From Cardinium endosymbiont cBtQ1 of Bemisia tabaci (lineage in GTDB: Bacteria; Bacteroidota; Bacteroidia; Cytophagales; Amoebophilaceae), in contig NZ_CBQZ010000002.1 in assembly GCF_000689375.1 (NCBI RefSeq), positions 16,397-80,396 of the forward strand: a DNA stretch of 64,000 nt, read 5' to 3'. Below the pieces are notes generated by a model. That model was not told the DNA's origin and ran no database searches. It saw nothing but the letters and a program-made list of their open reading frames with translations. Positions 57,012 to 64,000 of the stretch are shown here, piece after piece. Numbering within the stretch: the first letter of the stretch is position 1; every line of letters begins with the position of its first letter. The position numbers and the translations under genes are program-made.

Positions 57012-57662
57012 AATATTACTATGATTAGATAGAATATCAACCAACTCACCCATAACAATTTACTCTTTTTCTGCATGATAATCTGATAGTTTAACAAGTT
57101 TTTTTGACATAAAGATACTTATACCCGAAAAAAAAGTAAACCAAACAAGCTGAATAAAACAAAATAACGGATTAACAGAGTAAGAAGTTATAAATTCAGT
57201 TAACAATAATGAAACACCACGTAAAAAGTAAACAGATGAAAATATAATTATTCTGGAAATACCATCAGCCAAATTACTTATTTGCTTTGACAATTTCCCT
57301 GATAAATTGTTTTGATAAAACTGATTCGAGTGAGACAATACATATTCTATTGTTTCAGTTATAACTCTGTTTACAATTAGAGGAACAAATTTAGCAGAAA
57401 TATAATTGATACTACGCCAACTAAAATTATCAAATAAAATGAAATTCAATACTATCAATATTGATGGAAATATCAAAATAGAAATATCTCCATTTGATAC
57501 ATTCGGTAAAATATTTATGAAATTCTTTATTAAAATACTATTAAATGGAGGCCCAAAACCAGTATTAACTGCAAGGAATGCGTAAATAATAACAATAGAC
57601 TTATGTGGTCTTAAAAAATGCCATATGAACTTAAAAATCGTCTTAGGTAATGGGTGTTGCAT
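57012..57662 (-). pseudogene. ABC exporter, N-terminal membrane domain only
   Basis: From ATG 57662 the frame runs 200 residues and shows the first four transmembrane helices of an ABC type I exporter (IVIIYAFLAVNTGFG, LIFPSILIVLNFILF, the coupling region SNQFYQNNLSGKLSKQISNLADGI, VYFLRGVSLLLTEFI). An in-frame TAA at 57060-57062 follows YHAEKE. Translation beyond it would give IVMGELVDILSNHSNI in the same frame, the expected next segment, until the IS982 copy at 57011 cuts it. The ATP-binding domain is absent. The gene is dead twice over. Confidence 0.8.
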
Positions 57663-57702
57663 CTGGTTCTGTGGCGTTTATTTTACATAAAGTACTAAAT
57701 CG

Positions 57703-58795
57703 GGCTCTGTCGCATCTGTGGTTGATTTTTCCTAGTTCTCCCCTTTGTCTTACAAATTGGATATTATGCGGCTATAAGTTTAGAGAAGTTCTCAAAAGTA
57801 GATACTTGTTTTTTAGTTCCGCTTATTTATCCTTTTTGAATTACTCTAATATTTTCTATCCCTTTTATAGTAATAGAAGCCGAATGGAAACGCTTAACCC
57901 CTAGCATAGGTTTTATCCGTTTTTTTATAAATCTATGGTCTTGTTCAACTCTATTATTCAAGTATTTGCTTTGAAATATTTGAATTTTGTGATCTTGATC
58001 CAGTTCTATATTTAAAGCATCAAGAGCAGCTTTATTGTCTCACTTTGGGAGAAAAACCCCGCACTTGCAGTGCGTCGTTTCAACATATTTGGCAATTAAA
58101 GGTTCAATTTTATAAAAAAGTAATCTGTTTGTAAAAAATTCTAGTACTTTTACAGATCAACTGATCAAGGATTATGTTGATAGACATGGATAAATAGAAG
58201 ATCAACTTGGAGATTTTCAAGTCGAAAACTAGCTGTGGCTAAGGCATTCATGCCGTAATCTTAAGCCCTGTATTTGCAATGCAGGGTGAGTTAACTACTA
58301 CTGCTTTTGTCAATTACCACTTTAGAAGGAGTATTATTGCACCTGATAGCCTTCTTAAAAAAGGAAAGAGCTGCAGACTTGTCTCTACGTTCACTTAGAA
58401 AAAAGTCACCTGTATCTCCATAACGATCTACGGCTCTATATAAATAGATTCACTTACCATTTAGTTTGAGGTAAGTTTCATCCATTCTCCAACTACTACC
58501 AACTGGGCGTTCCGTTTTTCTTACTTCTTGATCTATGAGCGGAACAAATTTTATAACCTATCTTTGTAAAGTAGAGTGATCGATTTTTGCGCCTCTAATA
58601 TGCATCATCTCTTCCAGATCTCTATAGCTTAAAGAAAAACGACATTTCATATAGACGAATAGAAGGATTAACTCCGGTGAAGAACAAAATCCTTTAAAAT
58701 AGAGCAATAATCTCCAGGTAATACTAAACATCGGAACTAAACTTTTATACTAAAAATTCAATTTAATGCTTTTTTTATACAGACGCGACAGAACC
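57703..58795 (-). mobile_element. IS6-family element relic carrying a 260-base insert
   Basis: Outer ends GGCTCTGTCGCATC (57703) and, on the other strand, GGTTCTGTCGCGTC (58795) are present. The minus strand aligns along its length with the copy at 23677, including WRMDET-type and NNRVEQDHRFIKKRIKTMLG codons, but with several substitutions and frame breaks. A non-homologous block at 58037-58296 interrupts the codons for DKSGSNKAALDALN. Without the insert it is about 833 bases, the same as the complete copy. Confidence 0.82.
58037..58296. mobile_element. Hairpin-ended non-coding insert, IS200/IS605-like non-autonomous element
   Basis: Comparison with the uninterrupted IS6 sequence (19942-19965) fixes the insert between ctttatt and actact, with no duplicated target. 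Near the left end is a CGCACT-TGC-AGTGCG hairpin (about 58055-58069). Near the right end CCCTG.ATT-TGC-AAT.CAGGG forms a second hairpin (58266-58286), followed by TGAGTTAAC. Subterminal hairpins and no target duplication are IS200/IS605 features. No TnpA or TnpB frame is present. The family assignment is inference. Confidence 0.5.
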
Positions 58796-58987
58796 AGCAA
58801 CTCTTTTTCCATATAAGGCATAAATTTTATTAGAAATTCATCTACCGTAATAATATATTTCTACTAATTTGTCTACATTTATAGTTGGCTCCTTTGCTTT
58901 TTAGGGTTATTCTCCAAGTCCCTAAGTTTAAAACACAAAGGAGTTTTTTTAATTCAAAAATTGAAATCTAATTCCATAGTTCACGTT
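58796..58987 (-). repeat. Divergent IS982 5' end fragment
   Basis: It aligns with the first 190 bases of the IS982 copies (start of MNVDKLVEIYY, the ggctcctttg-type leader, and a degenerate end gaaatctaattccatagttcacg) with about one change in eight bases. It is older than copies A-C and has no remaining transposase frame. Confidence 0.7.
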
Positions 58988-59059
58988 TTTAAGCGCTACG
59001 TGCCATTATTCTTAATTTTATATTAAATTTCAGATTTTATAATCCATTGTTACCTATTT

Positions 59060-59638
59060 ATGTTAAATATTATTCTAGTGGGCCCTCCTGGGTCTGGAAA
59101 GGGCACACAAGCTGAACGGATGATTCAAAAATATGGCTTTATGTCGATCGCTTTAGGCGCTTTGTTGCGCCAACAAATAGCAGAAAATGGAGCCAATAAA
59201 ACACGTATTGAGGAGTATATTAATAGTGGTCAATTGGTACCAGATGATTTATCATTTCAAATCGTAACAGAACTTGTACAAGCAAAACCTTCTAATGCAT
59301 CCTTGTTATTTGATGGGTTTCCAAGAACGATTGTACAGGCAACTTTCTTAGATAATTGTTTGGTATCGTACCATGCTAAAATAGATGGCGTAATCTTTTT
59401 AGATGTACCCAACGTGCACTTACTAAAAAGGCTTAAACATCGTGCAACGATTGAAGCAAGGCCTGATGACCAGGATGATCATAAAATTAAGGCACGCATG
59501 CACATATACCAACAAGAGACCCTATCTATCCTCAACTACTATCAAGACCAAAACAAATTATATCGTGTAGATGGAACGCAAGCCATAGACAAAGTGACTA
59601 AAGCTATTGAAAACATTGTAGATCGGCTAAAGCTATAA
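59060..59638 (+). CDS. adk: Adenylate kinase
   Basis: 192 residues, the short-LID form. Adk interconverts ATP + AMP and 2 ADP. The P-loop GPPGSGKGTQAERM is at residues 7-20, the AMP-binding part is SIALGALLRQQ, and LLFDGFPRTIVQA carries the DGFPR motif. The LID region (RLKHRATIEARPDDQDDHKIKARMH) lacks the zinc cysteines and is compact. It recycles the AMP made or used by PPDK and aminoacyl-tRNA synthetases. obgE follows after 5 bases. Confidence 0.96.
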   Translation: MLNIILVGPPGSGKGTQAERMIQKYGFMSIALGALLRQQIAENGANKTRIEEYINSGQLVPDDLSFQIVTELVQAKPSNASLLFDGFPRTIVQATFLDNCLVSYHAKIDGVIFLDVPNVHLLKRLKHRATIEARPDDQDDHKIKARMHIYQQETLSILNYYQDQNKLYRVDGTQAIDKVTKAIENIVDRLKL

Positions 59639-59643
59639 CAACT

Positions 59644-60648
59644 ATGTCATCACCTAATTTTATTGATCATGTAAAGCTTTACCTACGCGCTGGAAAGGGG
59701 GGAGCCGGGTTGATCCATTTTATACGTGCTAAGTTTGTTCCAAAAGGCGGACCAGATGGAGGAGATGGTGGTAGAGGCGGCCATATTATTTTACGTGGTG
59801 CGAAACAATATAGTACTTTGCTTCATCTTAAATATCGAAAACACATCATTGCTGCCAATGGGGAAGTAGGTGGCGATAGCTGTAAAACTGGTGCAAGTGG
59901 AAAAGATGTAATCATAGATGTTCCATTAGGAACAGTAGCCAAAAGCGCAGATAATGAAGAGGTATTTTTAGAAGTGCTAGAGGACAAAAAAAAATATATC
60001 TTAATGGAAGGGGGAAAAGGTGGTTGGGGCAATACCCGTTTCAAAACGCCTACCCATCAAACACCCCGTATAGCTTATCCAGGAACAGCAGGTATGGAAG
60101 GCTGGATGGTATTCGAATTAAAATTATTGGCAGATGTAGGTCTGGTAGGTCTACCAAATGCAGGTAAGTCTACGTTGCTTTCGGTTGTATCAGCAGCTAA
60201 GCCCCGCATTGATAGCTATCCCTTTACTACTTTAGTACCGAATCTTGGTGTTGTCGCTTACCGAGACCACCAATCTTTTGTTATGGCAGATATTCCAGGG
60301 ATTATAGAAGGCGCAGCTGCAGGAAGGGGATTAGGCACCCGTTTTCTACGCCATATTGAACGCAATGCAATTTTACTATTTATGGTCAGCGCAGAATCTA
60401 ATGCCATCAATAGTGGTTATAAAATGTTGCTGAGCGAACTGGAAGCGCATAATCCTTTGTTATTAGATAAACCAAGGTTATTGGTTGTCTCAAAGGTAGA
60501 CTTACTAAGCCAATCGGCACGTAAAGTCTTGTTGCAAAACTTACCTAAGGATATTACATGTTGTTTTGTTTCCGCTGCTACGGGAGAGGGTATCATTGAC
60601 CTTAAAGACCTAATCTGGGAAAAACTTTCTGTATCAATGGTACAATAG
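59644..60648 (+). CDS. obgE: GTPase ObgE/CgtA
   Basis: 334 residues, full length. Obg GTPases bind the 50S subunit and act in ribosome maturation and stress control. The glycine-rich Obg fold (FVPKGGPDGGDGGRGGHIIL; EGGKGGWGNTRFKTPTHQTPR) occupies residues 1-158. The G domain carries GLPNAGKSTLLSVVSAAKP (G1), PFTTLVPNLGVV (G2), ADIPGIIEGAAAGRGLGTRFLRH (G3) and VSKVDLLSQ (G4, with VSKVD in place of NKxD). The variable C-terminal OCT domain is absent, as in many Bacteroidota. It is co-oriented with adk, with a 5-base gap. Confidence 0.95.
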   Translation: MSSPNFIDHVKLYLRAGKGGAGLIHFIRAKFVPKGGPDGGDGGRGGHIILRGAKQYSTLLHLKYRKHIIAANGEVGGDSCKTGASGKDVIIDVPLGTVAKSADNEEVFLEVLEDKKKYILMEGGKGGWGNTRFKTPTHQTPRIAYPGTAGMEGWMVFELKLLADVGLVGLPNAGKSTLLSVVSAAKPRIDSYPFTTLVPNLGVVAYRDHQSFVMADIPGIIEGAAAGRGLGTRFLRHIERNAILLFMVSAESNAINSGYKMLLSELEAHNPLLLDKPRLLVVSKVDLLSQSARKVLLQNLPKDITCCFVSAATGEGIIDLKDLIWEKLSVSMVQ

Positions 60649-60781
60649 TCGATAAAATTTTTAGATGTCCTTTCAATAGTTACGGCTTGATCGCATCAAA
60701 ATTGCTGCTAATGCAGCACAACTGCAATCAACTCAAAAAAAGATAGGACTACTTACTAGGCAAACATATCTAAGGACTACG

Positions 60782-62281
60782 ATGCATCAGACGGTGAAAA
60801 CATTAGGTAAAGAAACCATTATATATAGCATAAGCAATATTATAGTGCGCGGATGTTCTTATCTAGTTTTGCTACTTCAAACCAATTTACTCACCCCAAG
60901 TGCCTATAGCATTGTTACAGAGTTCTATGGTAGTTACATTGCCTTGGGTCATGTCATCTACGATTTAGCCATGGATGTAACCTATTTGAGGTTTGTACAT
61001 AGATTAGGGAAATCGTATACTTTTAATGCAATTGTAACCATATTACTTATTACCAGTTTTATTTTTTCAATCTTACTGATTCTATTTATACCACAAATTG
61101 CAAAGCTAACCAACCACTTAGTCCATATACGGTATTTCTATTATATGACTGGGATACTTATACTAGATACGCTACTGATGATTCCCTTAGCGAGGCTACG
61201 TCTAGAAAAAAAGACTTTTCGATTTTTGTTGGTAAAATTTTTGCAAGCCTTTGCGCATATTATTTTTTCTTTTGCATTACTTTACTGTCCTATATGTTTA
61301 AACAGTATAGCCTATTGGATAAGTCATAGTTTACATATACAGGTAGCCTTAAATGAACTAGATGCTGTTTTTATAGCCAATTTATTGTCTAGCGTAACTG
61401 CTTTAGCTCTTTTATTCGCTCAATTTAAAGGATTCTATTGGGTTTGGCATGGCCATACAATGCAAATGATAGGTCGTTATGCCGCAACTTCTTTTTTTAC
61501 CATTCTATTTTTTAGAGTTAATGAAACATTACCACTTTTATGTTTTCGACAATTAGTTCCCAATAATTTTTACACTACCCATACAAAAGAGGAAATATTA
61601 GGTAACTTTGGTACCTCTTGTAAGCTGACGGTATGTATCACACTAGGGATTCAAGCTTTTAAATATGCTGCAGAACCATTCTTTTTTGCCAACTCAGATC
61701 GAAAAGAAGCAGGAAGGTTATATAGTCAAACGATGTATGTATTTATACTAGTATCCTGCTTTTGTCTACTACTGCTAAGTATAAATGTAGATTGGATCGC
61801 AAAAATCCTCATTCCAGATGCAAGGTATCGTGATACCATTGACACTGTACCCTACTTAGCATTTGTGCATATTATTTTAGGTATCTATTACAACTTGAGT
61901 ACTGCTTTTAAATTGAGTAATCATACCCAATACAATACTTGGATCAGTGCATGGGGCAGTCTAGTGATTGGCCTTACTTCCGTTCTGCTAATACCAAAAT
62001 TTGGCCATTGGGGCTGTGTATATGCCTCCATCAGTGGTGCGGTGGTTATGGGTTTATTGGGTTATTATATGGGTCAAAGATGTTATCCAATACCCTATCC
62101 TAAACAGGGATTTTTAATACTCTTATTTACTTTTTTAGTATTCCGAAAGATTCCTCTATGGCGTACCAAATTAGCTTTTTTAGGGATAGGATGGGCCTAT
62201 ATATGTCTACATATAGCGATTTTAGCCCTCTTTTCTATTTTAACGGTTGTATGGAAAAAATCTACTAATCTTAAAAAATAG
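60782..62281 (+). CDS. Polysaccharide/lipid-linked oligosaccharide flippase (MVF/Wzx type)
   Basis: 499 residues with about twelve to fourteen hydrophobic helices (for example SYLVLLLQTNLL, IVTILLITSFIFSILLILFI, FILVSCFCLLLLSI, WGCVYASISGAVVMGLLGYYMG). The opening LGKETIIYSISNIIVRGCSYLVLLL and the APYLA-like pattern in VPYLAFVHIILGIYYNLSTAFKLSNHT are typical of Wzx-like polysaccharide biosynthesis proteins. It would move undecaprenyl- or lipid-linked sugars across the inner membrane. The sugar pathway is not encoded nearby except rfbC at 39845. The end of the gene lies just before IS debris. Confidence 0.85.
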   Translation: MHQTVKTLGKETIIYSISNIIVRGCSYLVLLLQTNLLTPSAYSIVTEFYGSYIALGHVIYDLAMDVTYLRFVHRLGKSYTFNAIVTILLITSFIFSILLILFIPQIAKLTNHLVHIRYFYYMTGILILDTLLMIPLARLRLEKKTFRFLLVKFLQAFAHIIFSFALLYCPICLNSIAYWISHSLHIQVALNELDAVFIANLLSSVTALALLFAQFKGFYWVWHGHTMQMIGRYAATSFFTILFFRVNETLPLLCFRQLVPNNFYTTHTKEEILGNFGTSCKLTVCITLGIQAFKYAAEPFFFANSDRKEAGRLYSQTMYVFILVSCFCLLLLSINVDWIAKILIPDARYRDTIDTVPYLAFVHIILGIYYNLSTAFKLSNHTQYNTWISAWGSLVIGLTSVLLIPKFGHWGCVYASISGAVVMGLLGYYMGQRCYPIPYPKQGFLILLFTFLVFRKIPLWRTKLAFLGIGWAYICLHIAILALFSILTVVWKKSTNLKK

Positions 62282-62633
62282 GGCTATTTGAATATACCAT
62301 TCCGATAAGAACGCTTTAATCAGACCATTCGAATAGACAAGTAAACTTTCCCCAAAATAGGGAAATTCCCTATAAAATCTGTGATTATAGTTGGGGGTGC
62401 ATCATAAAAAAATACATACTGATAGCGAAGCAAGTTCCGCTGCTGTATGTAACTGATACAACCAGAAATGGTTACGATATATATTGGAATTATTGGAATT
62501 AAAAGTATACAATACCAATAAATCTGCTGCCAGCAGACCAACCGATAACCATGCATGTACCTTAAACAGTCGCTTAGTAGAAATGTTCTTATTCATAGAT
62601 AATGCCAGTATCTTAAGGCCACAAGGTATTAAT
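62282..62633. other. Intergenic region with a possible broken reading frame
   Basis: 350 bases. Two overlapping minus-strand frames (62596-62402, hydrophobic, starting MNKNISTKRLFKVHAWLSVG; and 62556-62320) could be the shifted halves of one decayed membrane-protein start. The family is not recognisable. No IS end is seen until 62634. Confidence 0.3.
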
Positions 62634-63052
62634 AACCTGAACTCTGGATTAGATTTTCATATTTGCGTATAAAGAAGCTTCTTTGAGTTTTAAATTTAGG
62701 TGATTGAAAATTACCTCTAAAAACTAAAGGAGCCGCTTATGAATGTAGACAAATTAGTAGAAATATATTATATGGTAGATGAGTTTTTAATAAAATTTAT
62801 GCCTTATATGGAGAAAAAGCTGTTAACAGAGCCCACAAGAAAACCCACTAGAACTTGTTCTCTTAACTTAAGCGAAATAATGACTATACTAATTGCTTTT
62901 CATCTAATAGGTTTTAGAAATTTTAAGTTGTATTATCTTCATTTAGAGCAATTTCACTCAAGTGAGTTTAGAACATTAGTGAGCTATAATAGATTCATAT
63001 CACTAGTAAAAAGAACGTTAGTTCCTATGTATTTCTTTACGCATAGTCTTTC
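62634..63052 (+). pseudogene. IS982 element, truncated 5' half (copy D)
   Basis: It starts with AACCTGAACTCTGGATTAGA and encodes MNVDKLVEIYYMVDEF to FFTHSLS, identical or nearly identical to the N-terminal half in copy A (62739-63052). It then breaks off into unrelated sequence before the catalytic residues. Confidence 0.85.
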
Positions 63053-63311
63053 TAACTCACATTCCGCACCAGATAAAAATTTTCTTCGCATGAAAAATGT
63101 TGAGTTCATTTATTTTCTTTTTTTGTAATTTTTGGAATGTTTTATTGTATTTGGTTAAGCTGTATAATGACTTAACAACTGTATTTATTGATTGTAAACC
63201 AATATTTTTATCTTTTTTTCCAAAAAGGACAGACTTCTCCCCTAAAAAACTACACATTTGTTTTTAATCCATAAATAGCCATGGCTTTTGGTCCAAAATA
63301 GCTTATAACGT
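63053..63311. other. Unassigned 260 bases between two IS982 fragments
   Basis: Very AT-rich sequence, starting AACTCACATTCCGCACC. No resemblance was found to IS982, IS6, IS5-type or IS3 sequences in the window. Short frames on either strand show no family features. It may belong to the divergent IS982 insertion or be older chromosomal sequence. Confidence 0.4.
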
Positions 63312-64000
63312 GAGTTTCGGATTAGACTTATTGTAAACCAGTTGTATATATATTATCTATAGCCGGTTTTTTCTCTTTTAGTGAATAAGCTGTAATACCA
63401 GCTATTAAATTGACAATAAAATTAGGTATACTTCTATGCCTGGAGTGTTCTATCTGACTAATATTTTTAAGCTGATCGATAATGGTTTCAATGATAGATC
63501 TCTTTCGAAGCATTAGCCCATCCCAGATAGGCATGAAAGCATTTTTCATATTTTTTCTGATTTGAGTAATCAGTTCTATGCCTTTTCCCATAAGTTTTTC
63601 AAATAATTCTTTACTCAAGTAGCCTTTATCAGCAAATACTTTTCCGATCAAATTTTTACATAAGTTTTCTACTGGCCATCTATCATTGGACTTACCTGTA
63701 GTAAGAGAAAAATTCATAATTTCTCCTAAATCATTGACAATCAAGTTTAATTTGATTCCGTAAAACCATCCAGTAGTAGTTTTACCTTTACTAGCAATTG
63801 TCTTAAATACTTTATGAGCATAAGCTCTTTTTATATTACAAACCTTTATAGCGGTTGAATCCATAAAATAACAGCCTTGTTCTCGTTTTAGAAAGTACTT
63901 TAGAAGAAAAAAAGTAAAATGGAACTACTGTTCTTTGAACTAGGGTATATAAATCTACTATAGCTTACTAACTTGCAAAAGTCATTAGAATGAAATTGTT
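63312..64000 (-). pseudogene. Divergent IS982-family element, runs off the window
   Basis: The end GTGAGTTTCGGATTAGACTT differs from copies A-D. The C-terminal transposase frame (63864-63328, 178 residues: [42 protein letters not shown]) is open but differs from copy A at many positions. Upstream, towards 64000, the N-terminal codons (QFHSNDFCKLVSYSRF, LVQRTVVPFYFF) are readable only with frame changes. It represents a second IS982 subtype, partly decayed. Confidence 0.8.

Noticed and set aside
57650..57904. 84-residue plus-strand ORF
   Set aside because: It covers the start of the ABC pseudogene and the antisense of the IS6 relic.
63057..63257. 66-residue minus-strand ORF
   Set aside because: Low-complexity AT-rich translation between IS fragments, without start context or family features.
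1..64000. tRNA, rRNA, tmRNA, SRP RNA and RNase P RNA genes
   Set aside because: Intergenic regions were read for T-loop (GTTCRA) and other RNA landmarks and none was convincing. A covariance-model search would be decisive.

Overview
The window is AT-rich bacterial DNA from a Bacteroidota endosymbiont. Ankyrin-repeat proteins, PorT-like outer-membrane barrels, a short Bacteroidota-type primary sigma factor, PPDK in the glycolytic set and a heavy load of nested, decaying insertion sequences point to the Amoebophilaceae (Candidatus Cardinium / Amoebophilus group). That placement is inferred from gene content; no rRNA or tRNA gene was found here to confirm it.

Layout. 1-8043: outer-membrane protein (partial), tsaB, ppdK, metG, then lpxB-ruvX on the other strand. 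8415-12704: a frameshifted ankyrin gene and two tandem alpha/beta-hydrolase (lipase-like) genes. 12805-15399: clpB. 15577-20231: a pile-up of an IS982 element split by an IS5-type element, an IS3 fragment, a two-ORF IS and an IS6 fragment. 20243-23024: ppx/gppA-like, a putative outer-membrane protein, prmC. 23085-24509: IS6 and IS3 debris. 24583-26625: a large membrane protein combining a histidine-kinase-like core with a RelA/SpoT-type HD domain that has lost its metal ligands. 27064-36047: housekeeping run dapF, M16 peptidase, ffh, rpsO, pnp, rpoD, trxB, EamA transporter. 36114-38447: two more ISs. 38847-46724: a secreted-looking PPxY protein, rfbC, two paralogous barrels, parC, ppa, a lipoprotein. 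47009-51267: tyrS, comM, pgk. 51522-53717: an exported 20-repeat ankyrin protein. 53727-58987: a second mobile-element graveyard (IS256 relic, group II intron 3' end, two-ORF IS, IS982, ABC-transporter remnant, IS6 relic carrying a hairpin-ended insert). 59060-62281: adk, obgE, a flippase. 62634-64000: IS982 fragments.

The conserved genes form compact blocks for translation and RNA turnover (tsaB, metG, tyrS, prmC, ffh, rpsO, pnp), energy metabolism (ppdK, pgk, adk, ppa) and envelope (lpxB, dapF, rfbC, flippase, barrels). Host-interaction candidates (ankyrin proteins, lipases, PPxY protein, lipoprotein) sit beside or between IS-rich regions. A recurring theme is +/-1 length change in A/T runs that breaks otherwise intact frames. 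This may be real decay with possible transcriptional rescue, or sequencing error; the sequence alone cannot separate the two.
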